From NCBI RefSeq assembly GCF_017310035.1, contig NZ_CP022296.1:3100001-3164000 (forward strand): a stretch of DNA of 64,000 nucleotides, written 5' to 3'. The position numbers and the translations under genes are program-made. Origin of the DNA: Nocardioides sp. S5. Lineage in GTDB: Bacteria; Actinomycetota; Actinomycetes; Propionibacteriales; Nocardioidaceae. How positions within the stretch are numbered: the first letter of the stretch is position 1; every line of letters begins with the position of its first letter. Positions 1-8,511 of this stretch are shown here, piece by piece. The notes beneath the pieces are model-generated. The model was not told the DNA's origin. It searched no databases and saw only the letters and a program-made list of their open reading frames with translations.

Positions 1-544
1 TCGCGCGGATGTAGGTGCCCGAGGAGCACCGAACCGAGACGTCGACGTCGAGGAACTCGCCCACGACCCGCTGGTCGTGGACCTCGAGCGCGTGGATCGT
101 CACCGGCCGCGCCTTCAGCTCCACCTGCTCGCCGTCACGTACGCGGGCGTAGGCCCGCTTGCCGTCGACCTTGATCGCGCTGACGGCAGTGGGGACCTGC
201 TCGATGTCGCCCACGAGCTCCTCGAACTCGGTCTGGACGAGGCCCGGCTGCAACCACGAGGCGCCGATGTCACTCACCGCGACGACCTCGCCCTCCGCGT
301 CGTCCGTCGTGGTCGAGGAGCCGAGCCGCACCGTGGCGTCGTACGACTTCTCGGTCAGCATCAGGTGGCCGAGCAGCCGGGTGGCGCGGTCGACGCCGAG
401 CACCAGCACGCCGGTGGCCATCGGGTCGAGGGTGCCGGCGTGCCCCACCTTGCGGGTGCCTGCCAGCCGACGTACCCGCGCCACGACGTCGTGCGACGTC
501 ATGCCCGGGGACTTGTCGACCACGACCAGTCCGGGGTCGACCAT
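1..544 (-). CDS. truB: tRNA pseudouridine(55) synthase TruB, N-terminal part
   Basis: Converts U55 of the tRNA T-loop to pseudouridine in the cytoplasm. The first 181 residues are inside the window and the C-terminal end runs off the left edge. The N-terminal signature KSPGMTSHD is followed by GHAGTLDPMATG, whose Asp (about residue 40) is the catalytic nucleophile of this family; the later KVDGKRAYARVR and SSGTYIRA motifs are also present. The ATG overlaps the rbfA stop codon by one base, so the two are translationally coupled in the nusA-infB operon. Identification is confident; only the truncation limits it. Confidence 0.95.
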   Translation of the reverse strand, partial: MVDPGLVVVDKSPGMTSHDVVARVRRLAGTRKVGHAGTLDPMATGVLVLGVDRATRLLGHLMLTEKSYDATVRLGSSTTTDDAEGEVVAVSDIGASWLQPGLVQTEFEELVGDIEQVPTAVSAIKVDGKRAYARVRDGEQVELKARPVTIHALEVHDQRVVGEFLDVDVSVRCSSGTYIRA

Positions 545-1023
545 CAGGCGCGGTCGTCCTCGTCGTCGAGGTCGTCCTCGTCGTCGTCGAGGTCGTCGTC
601 CTCGTCGATCACGCGGGGCTTCTTGTAGGGGTCGGCCTCGCCGGCGTACGCCTCGACGCGGCGGGCCGCGACCTCCTCGTCCTGCTGCTTCGCGCGGGCC
701 AGGACCTCCTCCAGCTCGCGGGCGCTCTCGGGGAGGGCGTCGGGGATGAAGGTGAGGGTCGGCACGATGCGCATGCCGAGCTGCTTGGCGACCTCGGAAC
801 GGATGACGCCCTTGGCCGACTCGAGAGCGGCGGCGGTGCTGGCGCGCTCCTCCTCGGCACCGAGGACGGTGTAGAAGATCGAGGCCTGCTGCGAGTCGCC
901 CGTGACGCGGACGTCGGTGACGGTGACGAAACCGAGGCGCGGGTCCTTGATCCGACGCTCGAGCATCTCGGCGACGATGACCTGGATCCGGTCGGCGATC
1001 TTGCGGACGCGGGGGTTGCTCAT
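544..1023 (-). CDS. rbfA: 30S ribosome-binding factor A
   Basis: A 159-residue cold-shock ribosome maturation factor that binds the 30S subunit and helps 16S rRNA 5-prime end processing. It begins [20 protein letters not shown] and has the KH-like core with the conserved [18 protein letters not shown] strand-loop. Beyond the usual roughly 120-residue fold there is a strongly acidic tail (about residues 135-159, nearly all Asp and Glu) that is not part of the RNA-binding domain. It lies between infB and truB in the standard order, separated from infB by a repeat-filled 135-bp gap and overlapping truB by one base. Confidence 0.95.
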   Translation of the reverse strand: MSNPRVRKIADRIQVIVAEMLERRIKDPRLGFVTVTDVRVTGDSQQASIFYTVLGAEEERASTAAALESAKGVIRSEVAKQLGMRIVPTLTFIPDALPESARELEEVLARAKQQDEEVAARRVEAYAGEADPYKKPRVIDEDDDLDDDEDDLDDEDDRA

Positions 1024-1046
1024 GGGCTCACTCTCTCAAACAGTGG

Positions 1047-1155
1047 TGACCGGGCACTTCCTCGCGCTGACACGCGCTGACCGGGCGGTTCCTCGCGGTG
1101 TAGCGCGAGGAACCGCCCGGTCGACTCTGTGCAGCGCGAGCAAGTGCCCGCTCGA
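1047..1155. repeat. Inverted repeat cluster, core GACCGGGCACTTC, between infB and rbfA
   Basis: Four copies of a roughly 20-bp unit fill the infB-rbfA gap. Two lie on the plus strand (1047-1067 and 1078-1098) and two are inverted (about 1104-1124 and 1134-1155). The inner pair carries GGGCGGTTCC where the outer pair carries GGGCACTTCC or its near match, so the cluster folds as a nested inverted repeat: inner arms 1078-1098 with 1104-1124, outer arms 1047-1067 with 1134-1155. It starts a few bases after the infB stop codon. The same unit occurs at 59782-59931. Function is unknown; an intra-operon terminator, an RNA-processing stem or a REP-like element are all possible. Confidence 0.85.
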
Positions 1156-1158
1156 CGA

Positions 1159-3954
1159 TCAGCTGCGCGGGATCTCGCGCATCTCGAAGGACTCGACGAT
1201 GTCGCCGATCTGGATGTTCTGGTAGTTCTTGAGCACCAGACCGCACTCGAAGCCCTCGCGGACCTCGGAGGCGTCGTCCTTCTCGCGGCGGAGCGAGGAC
1301 AGGTCGAGGTTGTCGGCCACCACCGCTCCGTCACGCAGCACGCGCACCTTGGCGTTGCGGCGGATGAGGCCGGAGGTGACCATGCAGCCTGCGATGTTGC
1401 CGGCCTTGGACGAACGGAAGATCTCGCGGATCTCCGCCTGGCCGAGGGTCGACTCCTCGTAGACGGGCTTGAGCATGCCCTTGAGCGCGGCCTCGATCTC
1501 CTCGATCGCCTGGTAGATGACCGAGTAGTAGCGGATCTCGACACCTTCCTTGTCGGCCATCTGGCTCGCCTTGCCCTGGGGGCGGACGTTGAAGCCGATG
1601 ATGATGGCGTCCGAGGCGGCAGCCAGGTCGACGTTGGTCTCGGTGATCGCACCGACACCGCGGTCGATGACCCGCAGCGAGACCTCCTCGCCCACGTCGA
1701 TCTGCGACAGGGCGTCCTCGAGGGCCTCGACCGAACCGGACACGTCGCCCTTGAGGATGAGGTTGAGCTCCTGGCTCTCGCCCTTCTCCATGGAGGCCAT
1801 GAAGTCCTCGAGGCTGCGACGCACGCGACGCTTGGCCTGCATGGCCGCACGCTCGCGCGCCTCTCGCTTCTCGGCGATCTGGCGGGCCATGCGGTCGTCC
1901 TCGACCACGATGAAGTTCTGGCCCGCACCGGGGACGGCGCTCAGGCCCAGCACCATCGCGGGACGCGACGGGTCTGCCTCGGTGATCTCGTTGCCGTGCT
2001 CGTCGAGCATGGCGCGGACACGACCGTGGGCAGGACCGGCGACGATCGAGTCACCCACGCGCAGCGTTCCGCGCTGGACGAGGACCGTGGCGACCGGACC
2101 GCGACCACGGTCGAGGTGCGCCTCGACCACGAGGCCCTGGGCGTCCTGCGTGGGGTTGGCCCGCAGGTCGAGCGAGGCGTCCGCGGTCAGGACCACGGCC
2201 TCGAGCAGCTTGTCGAGGTTGAGCCCCGCCTTGGCCGAGACGTCGACGAACATCGCGTCGCCGCCGTACTCCTCGGGGATCAGGCCGTACTCGGTGAGCT
2301 GGCCGCGGACCTTCGTCGAGTCGGCCTCCGGCTTGTCGATCTTGTTGACCGCCACCACGATCGGCACGCCTGCCGCCTTGGCGTGGTTGAGCGCCTCGAC
2401 CGTCTGCGGCATGACGCCGTCGTCGGCCGCGACGACCAGGATCGCGATGTCGGTGGCCTGGGCACCACGGGCACGCATGGCGGTGAACGCCTCGTGACCG
2501 GGGGTGTCGATGAGGGTGATGCGACGGTCGTCGCCGTCGACCTCGGTGTGGACCTGGTAGGCACCGATGTGCTGGGTGATGCCACCGGCCTCCTTGTCGA
2601 CGACGTTGGCGTTGCGCAGCGCGTCGAGGAGCTTGGTCTTTCCGTGGTCGACGTGACCCATGACGGTCACCACCGGCGGGCGGATGACCAGGTCGGACTC
2701 GTCACCCTCGTCGGCACCGAACTCGAGGTCGAACGTCTCGAGCAGCTCACGGTCCTCGTCCTCGGGGGACACGATGACCACGACGTAGTTGAGCTCGTCG
2801 GCGAGCAGCTCGAACGTCTCGTCACCCACGGACTGCGTGGAGGTCACCATCTCGCCGAGCGAGAACAGCATCTGCACCAGCGCAGCGGCGTCGACGTTGA
2901 TCTTCTCGGCGAAGTCGGTCAGCGAGGCACCACGCGGCAGACGGACGGTCTCGCCGTTGCCCTTGCGGACGCGCACGCCACCGATCGTCGGGGCCTCCAT
3001 GGCCTCGAACTCCATGCGACGCGCACGCTTGGACTTCCGTCCTCGACGCGACGGGCCACCAGCGCGCCCGAAGGCACCCTGGGTCTGGCCACGCTGACCG
3101 GGACGACCGCCACCGGGGCGACCGCCACCGGACGGGCCGAAGCCACCGGGACGACCGGGAGCGCCGCCGGGAGCACCGCCACCGGCACCGGGACGACCCG
3201 GAGCGCCACCGCGACCGGGAGCACCCGGACGACCGGGGCCGCCACCGGGGCCACCGCGGGCCGGACGGGCGCCGGGACCGTTGCCGAAGGCAGCGGGCGA
3301 CTTCGGCATCATCGCCGGGTTGGGGCGCGGCATGCCGGGGCGTGCGTCGCCACCACCGGCCGGCGGACGCGGCGGACGGTTGTCGTCGCCACCGGGCGTG
3401 CGCGGCGCCGGGCGCGAGCCCATGCCCTGGCTCGGGGCGAACGGGTTGTTGCCCGGGCGCGGGGCGCCGGGGCGACCCACCGGGCGCGGTGCCGGTGACG
3501 GGGCCTTGGCAGCCGGAGCAGCCGGAGCAGCCGGCGCCGCGGGCGGCTCGGGCTCTGCGGCCGGGGCCTTCGGCTCGGCGGCAGGCGCCTTGGGACCGGG
3601 CTTGGGGCCGGGCCTGGCAGCCGGGGCTGCCTCCTCGACGGGTGCCGGGGCAGGAGCCTCGGCAGGCGTCTCGGCGGGGGCCTCGGTCGCGGCAGGCGCA
3701 GCCGGGGGCTTGGGACCGGGCTTGGGTGCGGCCTTCTTGGCCGGCGCCTCGGTCGCGGTGTCGGCGGCGGGAGCGGAGGCCGCAGCGGCCTTCAGCTCAT
3801 CGCCGTACTGCTTCTTGAAGCGCATCTCGACGGGAGGCTCGACGGTCGACGATGCCGACTTGACGAACTCACCCATCTCCTTGAGCTTCTCGAGAACGAA
3901 CTTGCTCTCGACTCCGAACTCCTTGGCGAGTTCGTGGACTCGGGTCTTTGCCAC
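1159..3954 (-). CDS. infB: Translation initiation factor IF-2
   Basis: A 931-residue GTPase that places initiator tRNA on the 30S subunit and promotes subunit joining. An IF2_N domain (about 1-50) is followed by a long Ala/Pro/Gly/Arg low-complexity linker to about residue 300, a second N-domain, then the G domain with G1 [14 protein letters not shown] (about 434), G3 DTPGHE and G4 NKID (about 536), and beta-barrel domains to the C-terminus. The start is GTG at 3954. The only Shine-Dalgarno candidate, AGAAGGAG, lies 12 bases upstream inside a perfect hairpin, hinting at translational control. ylxR lies upstream and rbfA downstream. Confidence 0.97.
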   Translation of the reverse strand: MAKTRVHELAKEFGVESKFVLEKLKEMGEFVKSASSTVEPPVEMRFKKQYGDELKAAAASAPAADTATEAPAKKAAPKPGPKPPAAPAATEAPAETPAEAPAPAPVEEAAPAARPGPKPGPKAPAAEPKAPAAEPEPPAAPAAPAAPAAKAPSPAPRPVGRPGAPRPGNNPFAPSQGMGSRPAPRTPGGDDNRPPRPPAGGGDARPGMPRPNPAMMPKSPAAFGNGPGARPARGGPGGGPGRPGAPGRGGAPGRPGAGGGAPGGAPGRPGGFGPSGGGRPGGGRPGQRGQTQGAFGRAGGPSRRGRKSKRARRMEFEAMEAPTIGGVRVRKGNGETVRLPRGASLTDFAEKINVDAAALVQMLFSLGEMVTSTQSVGDETFELLADELNYVVVIVSPEDEDRELLETFDLEFGADEGDESDLVIRPPVVTVMGHVDHGKTKLLDALRNANVVDKEAGGITQHIGAYQVHTEVDGDDRRITLIDTPGHEAFTAMRARGAQATDIAILVVAADDGVMPQTVEALNHAKAAGVPIVVAVNKIDKPEADSTKVRGQLTEYGLIPEEYGGDAMFVDVSAKAGLNLDKLLEAVVLTADASLDLRANPTQDAQGLVVEAHLDRGRGPVATVLVQRGTLRVGDSIVAGPAHGRVRAMLDEHGNEITEADPSRPAMVLGLSAVPGAGQNFIVVEDDRMARQIAEKREARERAAMQAKRRVRRSLEDFMASMEKGESQELNLILKGDVSGSVEALEDALSQIDVGEEVSLRVIDRGVGAITETNVDLAAASDAIIIGFNVRPQGKASQMADKEGVEIRYYSVIYQAIEEIEAALKGMLKPVYEESTLGQAEIREIFRSSKAGNIAGCMVTSGLIRRNAKVRVLRDGAVVADNLDLSSLRREKDDASEVREGFECGLVLKNYQNIQIGDIVESFEMREIPRS

Positions 3955-3966
3955 GGTTGGTAACTA

Positions 3967-3995
3967 CTCCTTCTGGTCCGTGACCCCAGAAGGAG
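3967..3995 (-). promoter_or_regulatory. Hairpin sequestering the infB ribosome binding site
   Basis: CTCCTTCTGG (3967-3976) and CCAGAAGGAG (3986-3995) are perfect 10-base complements with a 9-base loop. Read on the minus strand, the 3-prime arm contains AGAAGGAG, the only good Shine-Dalgarno sequence ahead of the infB GTG, and the 5-prime arm is its exact anti-Shine-Dalgarno. This could be a translational switch; a terminator after ylxR is less likely because no U-run follows. Confidence 0.6.
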
Positions 3996-4051
3996 GGGAA
4001 ACGGAACAGCTAGTGGGTGTGCACACTCATTACGAGTTACTCATCGAGTGC

Positions 4052-4396
4052 TCATGAGCTGCGTGCTCCAGTTTCTGGTCGGTCGTGCTGTGGATCGGAT
4101 TGGTGGTGCAGCGAGGCGAGGTAGTCCTCCACCGGCGCTCCGGCGAGCGGGACTCCCGAGCGCAGGGCCCGGGGGAATGCTCGGCGTCGCGCCGCGAGCT
4201 CCCAACACTCGAGCGTGGGGTGCAGGTGCGCCCCACGACCGGGTGCTCGGCGGTCCGGATCGGGCACCAGGGCGGGCGTGCCCCCGGCGTCCGAGCCTGC
4301 GACCACTCGCAGCAGCTCGCTCGCAGCGGCCCTGGCCCGGCAACCCACGCAGGTCCGGACGGGTCCGGGCGCAGGGGTGTCAGACGTGATGGCCAC
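4052..4396 (-). CDS. ylxR: YlxR/RnpM-family small nucleic-acid-binding protein
   Basis: A 114-residue protein of the DUF448 family, which sits between nusA and infB across Gram-positive bacteria; the Bacillus member is reported to bind and modulate RNase P. The signature RTCVGCRARAAASELLRV is at residues 14-31, followed by GRGAHLHPTLECWELA, which matches the family pattern GRGAYLCP...CL. The second half is basic and ends in a polar tail. It starts 46 bases after the nusA stop codon and is followed by the infB leader. Function in this organism is inferred from context. Confidence 0.88.
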   Translation of the reverse strand: MAITSDTPAPGPVRTCVGCRARAAASELLRVVAGSDAGGTPALVPDPDRRAPGRGAHLHPTLECWELAARRRAFPRALRSGVPLAGAPVEDYLASLHHQSDPQHDRPETGARSS

Positions 4397-4442
4397 TACG
4401 GGTCACTCTACTGCGTGGGGCCAGTGGTTTACGAACTGAGGC

Positions 4443-5432
4443 TCACTCGGCGGCCGACTCCGGATCGGGAGCCTCGTCCGAGCGGATGTCGATGCGCCAT
4501 CCGGTGAGGCGGGCGGCGAGGCGGGCGTTCTGCCCCTCCTTGCCGATCGCCAGCGACAGCTGGAAGTCCGGGACGACCACCCGCGCGGACCGGGCGGCCA
4601 GGTCGACGATCTCCACGGAGTTGACCCGGGCCGGCGACAGGGCGTGGGCGACCAGCTCGGCCGGGTCCTCGGCCCAGTCGACGATGTCGATCTTCTCGCC
4701 GTGCAGCTCGCTCATCACGTTGCGCACCCGCTGACCCATCGGACCGATGCAGGCGCCCTTGGCGTTGACCCCCGGGATGGTGGAGTGGACCGCGATCTTG
4801 GTGCGGTGACCGGCCTCGCGGGCGATGCCGGCGATCTCGACCGTGCCGTCGGCGATCTCGGGCACCTCGAGCGCGAAGAGCTTCTTGACCAACGTGGGGT
4901 GCGAGCGGGACAGGGTGACCTGCGGTCCACGCATGCCCTTGCGCACCGAGATGACCAGGCACTTGATGCGCTCTCCGTGGACGTAGCTCTCCCCCGGCAC
5001 CCGCTCGCTGATCGGCAGGATCGCCTCGAGCTTGCCGAGGTCGACCATCACGTCGTCGGGGTTGCGGCCCTGCTGGATGATGCCCGAGATGATGTCGCCC
5101 TCCTTGCCGGAGAACTCGCCGAAGGTCTTCTCGTCCTCCGCGTCGCGCAGCCGCTGGAGCATGACCTGCTTGGCGGTGGTGGCCGCGATCCGGCCGAAAC
5201 CGGCGGGAGTGTCGTCGTACTCGGGTCCGGCGACGCCGTCCTCATCGACCTCGCGAGCCCACACGGTCACGTGGCCGGTCTTGCGGTCCAGCTCGACGCG
5301 CGCGGGGTGCTGCGACTCCGTGGCACGCTGGTAGGCGGTCAGCAGGGCCTGCTCGATGGCCTCGGCCAGCACCTCGAAGGAGATCTCCTTCTCGCGCTCC
5401 AGCATCCTCAGGATGCTCAGATCGATGTCCAT
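4443..5432 (-). CDS. nusA: Transcription termination/antitermination factor NusA
   Basis: A 329-residue RNA polymerase accessory factor that modulates pausing, termination and antitermination. It opens [20 protein letters not shown], has the N-terminal polymerase-binding domain (about 1-125), an S1 domain, then two KH domains ([20 protein letters not shown] and [20 protein letters not shown]). It lacks the C-terminal acidic repeats of enterobacterial NusA, as is normal for actinobacteria. The reading frame stays open far upstream, but the ATG at 5432 gives the family-typical N-terminus and overlaps the rimP stop codon by one base. Confidence 0.97.
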   Translation of the reverse strand: MDIDLSILRMLEREKEISFEVLAEAIEQALLTAYQRATESQHPARVELDRKTGHVTVWAREVDEDGVAGPEYDDTPAGFGRIAATTAKQVMLQRLRDAEDEKTFGEFSGKEGDIISGIIQQGRNPDDVMVDLGKLEAILPISERVPGESYVHGERIKCLVISVRKGMRGPQVTLSRSHPTLVKKLFALEVPEIADGTVEIAGIAREAGHRTKIAVHSTIPGVNAKGACIGPMGQRVRNVMSELHGEKIDIVDWAEDPAELVAHALSPARVNSVEIVDLAARSARVVVPDFQLSLAIGKEGQNARLAARLTGWRIDIRSDEAPDPESAAE

Positions 5433-5920
5433 CAGTCGTCCTTCTTCTCGCTCTTGCGGTTGAACTCGACCTGCACGAAGGCCTTCGCGACGTCGGCGTA
5501 GGCGACCTCGTGCATCTCCCCCGACACGTCGAGGGTGACCGACGCTTGCGAGGAGTCGGTGATGCGGCCGGTCACGGTCGTGCCGTCGGCCAGCGTGGCC
5601 TTTACGAGCCGGTCGGAGTTGCGGCGCCAGTGGCGCGGCAGGGTCAGGGGGCGGTCGACGCCTCGGGAGGTGACCTCGAGCGTGTAGGGCATCTCGCCCA
5701 TGACGTCGGACTCGTCGAGCACCCGCGAGACCTCGCGGGTGGCGTCGGCGACGTCGTCGAGCGTCACGCCACCGTCCTTGTCGACCGCGACGCGCAGCAC
5801 GCGACGCTTGCCGGCGGGGGTGACCTCGACGGCCTCGACGTCGAGGCCCATCACGCTCAGGGGGTCGACCAGCTCCGCCTCGATGCGGTCCCGGGTGGCG
5901 TCCTGACGGGGTGTGCTCAT
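5432..5920 (-). CDS. rimP: Ribosome maturation factor RimP
   Basis: A 162-residue factor for 30S subunit maturation and first gene of the rimP-nusA-ylxR-infB-rbfA-truB operon. The family core is visible as [52 protein letters not shown] and [21 protein letters not shown], followed by the C-terminal Sm-like domain ([17 protein letters not shown]). It ends in a charged KSEKKDD tail. The promoter should lie in the 115-bp gap shared with the divergent lipoprotein gene at 6036; no clear -10/-35 pair was assigned there. Confidence 0.95.
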   Translation of the reverse strand: MSTPRQDATRDRIEAELVDPLSVMGLDVEAVEVTPAGKRRVLRVAVDKDGGVTLDDVADATREVSRVLDESDVMGEMPYTLEVTSRGVDRPLTLPRHWRRNSDRLVKATLADGTTVTGRITDSSQASVTLDVSGEMHEVAYADVAKAFVQVEFNRKSEKKDD

Positions 5921-6035
5921 CGGGTGCGACCTCCTTGTGCTGTTGTCGAAGGATCACCCTAGCGGCCGGTGCCGGAGCCGGCTCATCCACCGCCGACCGG
6001 TCCGGACCGCGGCGGGTGGTGGGTAGGGTTCGGGG

Positions 6036-6530
6036 GTGCCCGGACGCCCGCTCTCCCGCCGTACGGCAGTGGGCTCGGCGCTCGCAGCGCCCCTGGTCCT
6101 GGCGGCGTGCGACATCGACCCGCCGACCCGGGACGACGCGTCGCCCGCGTCGCCGCCGCCCCCGGAGGACGCCGAGCTGGTGGCCTCCGTCGTCGCCGAG
6201 CTGGTGCGCGCCGAGGGCGTGCTGGCAGCTGCCGCAGCGCCGGGACTCGTGGCCCGGCTCGAGCCCTTGGTCGCCGCGCACGCCGCCCACCGCGAGCTGC
6301 TCGCGGGCGCGGTCGCCGACGCCGAGCTGCCCGGCGCCTCGTCCGTCCGCGTCCCGGACGCGCCGGACCGGGCACTGGCGGCCGTACGTCGCTCCGAGCA
6401 GCGCCTGCTGCGGGAGCTGCGCGGGGCCTGCGTGGGTGCGGCCAGCGGCGACCTCGCGCGCGTGCTGGCCAGCGTGGCCGCGTCGACCGCCCAGCACTCC
6501 GCCGCCCTGGGCTCCGGGACGGCAGCATGA
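6036..6530 (+). CDS. Putative twin-arginine-type lipoprotein of unknown function
   Basis: The 164-residue product starts at a GTG and has a twin-arginine-like signal [20 protein letters not shown], ending in a lipobox-like LAAC whose Cys (about 25) would be lipidated, so it is predicted to be anchored outside the membrane. The remainder is Ala-rich and helical with a Pro/Asp linker after the signal. It overlaps the ferritin-like gene at 6527 by four bases (ATGA), so the two probably act together. Similar gene pairs are common beside rimP in actinobacteria, but no specific function is known. Confidence 0.75.
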   Translation: MPGRPLSRRTAVGSALAAPLVLAACDIDPPTRDDASPASPPPPEDAELVASVVAELVRAEGVLAAAAAPGLVARLEPLVAAHAAHRELLAGAVADAELPGASSVRVPDAPDRALAAVRRSEQRLLRELRGACVGAASGDLARVLASVAASTAQHSAALGSGTAA

Positions 6531-6955
6531 CCGTCCTCGACGCCCTCCAGGAGACCCTCGCGACCGAGCACGCTGCCCTCTACACCTACGGCGTGCTGGG
6601 CGCGCGCACCTCGCAGGCCGCGACGCCCGAGCTCTACGACGTCCTCACCGCGGGCTACCGCCGGCACCGCGCTCGTCGGGACCGGCTGCGGCTCCTGGTC
6701 GCGGAGGCCGGGGGCGAGCCCGTGGCGGCAGCAGCGGCGTACGACCTGGACGGTCGACCGGTGCGTCCCGCGCAGGTGCAGGCCGCGGCGCTGGAGCTCG
6801 AGGTGACCGGCGTGGCCACGATGCTGGCCCTGGTGGCCCGGTCGACCGGGACGGTCCGGGAGTGGGCACTCACCGAGTCGACGTGGTCGGCCGCGTGGCA
6901 GCTGGAGCTGGGCGGCGAACCCCGGGCCTGGCCCGGAGCCCCCGAGCTCGGCTGA
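6527..6955 (+). CDS. Ferritin-like DUF4439-family protein
   Basis: A 142-residue all-helical protein starting [22 protein letters not shown], where the Glu-His pair in the first helix matches the DUF4439 ferritin-like fold. A second helix carries [22 protein letters not shown] and the third and fourth are Ala/Leu-rich. No signal peptide is visible. It is translationally coupled to the upstream lipoprotein gene. Whether it binds metal cannot be decided from the sequence because only some of the usual metal-ligand residues are recognisable. Confidence 0.8.
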   Translation: MTVLDALQETLATEHAALYTYGVLGARTSQAATPELYDVLTAGYRRHRARRDRLRLLVAEAGGEPVAAAAAYDLDGRPVRPAQVQAAALELEVTGVATMLALVARSTGTVREWALTESTWSAAWQLELGGEPRAWPGAPELG

Positions 6956-6989
6956 GCGCTGATGCCGTGGAAAGGGAAACGGCCCGCGG

Positions 6990-7034
6990 CCTCAGCCTTT
7001 GGGAAAGTCCCGAGATCTCTCCCAAAGGCCGAGG
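6990..7034. terminator. Inverted repeat after the ferritin-like gene; rest of the 250-bp gap is non-coding
   Basis: Arms 6990-7004 and 7020-7034 pair over 15 bases with one mismatch around a 15-base loop (left arm CCTCAGCCTTTGGGA). It lies 35 bases after the stop at 6955 and probably ends that transcript, although no T-run follows. Further right are two weaker dyads, CCTGCAA/TTGCAGG (about 7159-7181) and TGTGGCC/GGCCACA (about 7074-7103). The gap 6956-7205 is visibly richer in A and T than its surroundings and holds no convincing gene. Confidence 0.5.
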
Positions 7035-7205
7035 ACGCGGACCGCTACATGGGGTTGGTCAGCATCACCCGTTGTGGCCCACTTGTGGGGTAGTGGTGGC
7101 CACATGCACAATCATGCATTCGATTGGCGGGTTGGGAAAGCACATCCGACTTGCATGTTCCTGCAACGCACAAACTTGCAGGACCACCCCTCCGGACGCT
7201 CCGGC

Positions 7206-7922
7206 TCAGGCGTCACCCCAGGCGCGCACGACGGCAGGGATCTCGGCGAGCGAGTCGACGCTCGCGTCGGGCTCGCCCTCGGTGTGCCCCACCTGGCCGG
7301 GCGGGATGGTGCTGTGCGGCACGTGTATCGCGCGCAGCCCGGCGTTGTGGGCGCCCCAGACGTCGTCGAAGAGCCGGTCGCCGACGTAGACGCACGCAGC
7401 GGGATCGGTGACCCCCACGGCTTCCATCGCCGCGGCGAACGCGTGCGGCGACGGCTTGGTCCACGGGATCTCGCTGGAGTAGACGTCGCCGTCGAGGAGG
7501 TGCAGCACGCCGTCGCGCTCGAAGAAGCCGCGGTGCCACTCACGCGGCCACAGGGTGTTGGACAGCACGCCGACCCTCACACCCATCCCCCGCAGCTCCT
7601 CCCACATCGGCCCCACCTCGGGGTCGGTCTGGGTGTGCAACTCCCAGAACTCGTAGTAGGCCGGCAGCAGGTCGGGGTCGTGGTCGAGACCGGCCTCGGC
7701 GAAGAGGTCCGCGATCGTCGCGCTCTGCTGGTGGTCACGGCTGCGCCCCCAGACCACGTCGCCCGCGCTGTGCAGCCGCGCGGCGTGGGCGTGGTGGTCG
7801 TCGTCAGTGCTCGGCGTCCGTCGTACGGCCTGGGCGAGCGCGAGCGACTCGGCGTGGAAGTCGATGTCGTGCCAGCGCGTGAGCGTGCCGCCCCAGTCGA
7901 AGATCACTGCCCGGATCGCCAT
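7206..7922 (-). CDS. HAD-superfamily hydrolase
   Basis: A 238-residue cytoplasmic phosphatase-like protein. Motif I is VIFDWGGTL (residues 6-14), with Trp-Gly replacing the usual second Asp position, a variant common in actinobacterial HADs and compatible with catalysis only if another residue supplies the acid. Motif II is VLSNT, motif III the Lys-Pro of IPWTKPSPHAF, and motif IV VGDRLFDDVWGA. A helical cap lies between motifs I and II. It is transcribed divergently from the sigma factor gene at 7999. Substrate unknown; a phosphoglycolate phosphatase-like role is possible. Confidence 0.85.
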   Translation of the reverse strand: MAIRAVIFDWGGTLTRWHDIDFHAESLALAQAVRRTPSTDDDHHAHAARLHSAGDVVWGRSRDHQQSATIADLFAEAGLDHDPDLLPAYYEFWELHTQTDPEVGPMWEELRGMGVRVGVLSNTLWPREWHRGFFERDGVLHLLDGDVYSSEIPWTKPSPHAFAAAMEAVGVTDPAACVYVGDRLFDDVWGAHNAGLRAIHVPHSTIPPGQVGHTEGEPDASVDSLAEIPAVVRAWGDA

Positions 7923-7948
7923 GTGCGCGAACCTATCGGAGCCGGACG

Positions 7949-7972
7949 GGAACCTTTCGGGGGTCCGGCGTC
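7949..7972 (+). promoter_or_regulatory. Candidate ECF-type promoter of the sigma factor gene
   Basis: GGAACC at 7949-7954 and CGTC at 7969-7972 resemble the -35 GGAAC and -10 CGTC elements of ECF-sigma promoters, spaced 15 bases from AAC to CGTC, slightly shorter than usual. It lies about 27 bases before the GTG at 7999, which would fit autoregulation. Seen by eye only. Confidence 0.35.
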
Positions 7973-7998
7973 ATCTCAGGGGCAGGAAGGGGGGAACG

Positions 7999-8511
7999 GT
8001 GGGACAGGACCGCGACGACGAGTTCGCCGAGTTCGCCAGCGCGCGCTGGCTGGTGCTCGCACGCTCCGCCGTGCTCCTCGGTGCCGGCCACCACGAGGCG
8101 GAGGACCTGGCGCAGACCGCGCTCATGCGGTGCTACGTCTCGTGGGCGAAGGTCAGCGGCGCGACCCACCCGGACGCGTACGTCATGAAGATCCTGCTCA
8201 ACGAGTTCCGCAGCTCGCGGCGACGCCGGTGGTGGCAGGAGCGCCCCACCGCCGAGCTGCCCGAGCACGGCGACCAGGATGCTTCAGTCCGTGTCGACGG
8301 GGCCGACGCAGTGGCCCGCGCCCTCGACGGCCTCGGGGCCGGCCAGCGCGAGGTCGTGGTGCTGCGCTACTACGCCCACCTCAGCGACCGGGAGATCGCC
8401 GACGCACTGGGGATCGCGGTCGGCACGGTCAAGAGCCGCCTGTCCCGCGCCCACCACCGGCTCGCCCACGACGAGCACCTCACCACCCTCCGCGACGGGA
8501 CGACGCGATGA
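7999..8511 (+). CDS. RNA polymerase sigma-70 factor, SigE-like ECF family
   Basis: A 170-residue two-domain sigma factor. Region 2 is EFAEFASARWLVLARSAVLL with HHEAEDLAQTALMRCYVSW; region 4 is REVVVLRYYAHLSDREIADALGIAVGTVKSRLSRA, with a clear helix-turn-helix. The GTG at 7999 follows the purine-rich AGGAAGGGGGGAA; the open frame extends further left into the divergent gene and was not used. Its stop codon overlaps the next start by four bases, and that gene encodes a membrane protein likely to be its regulator or an envelope output. The inducing signal is unknown. Confidence 0.88.
   Translation: MGQDRDDEFAEFASARWLVLARSAVLLGAGHHEAEDLAQTALMRCYVSWAKVSGATHPDAYVMKILLNEFRSSRRRRWWQERPTAELPEHGDQDASVRVDGADAVARALDGLGAGQREVVVLRYYAHLSDREIADALGIAVGTVKSRLSRAHHRLAHDEHLTTLRDGTTR

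Noticed and set aside
1129..3498. A 789-residue plus-strand open frame opposite infB
   Set aside because: Shadow of the infB coding strand in a GC-rich genome; no recognisable motifs or ribosome binding site.
3000..3900. Repeat-like DNA in the infB N-terminal linker
   Set aside because: It encodes a normal low-complexity Pro/Gly/Arg/Ala linker of IF-2, not a separate repeat element.
4443..6497. Long N-terminal extension of NusA
   Set aside because: The extension is low-quality Arg/Gly/Ala sequence overlapping rimP; the ATG at 5432 gives the proper NusA start.
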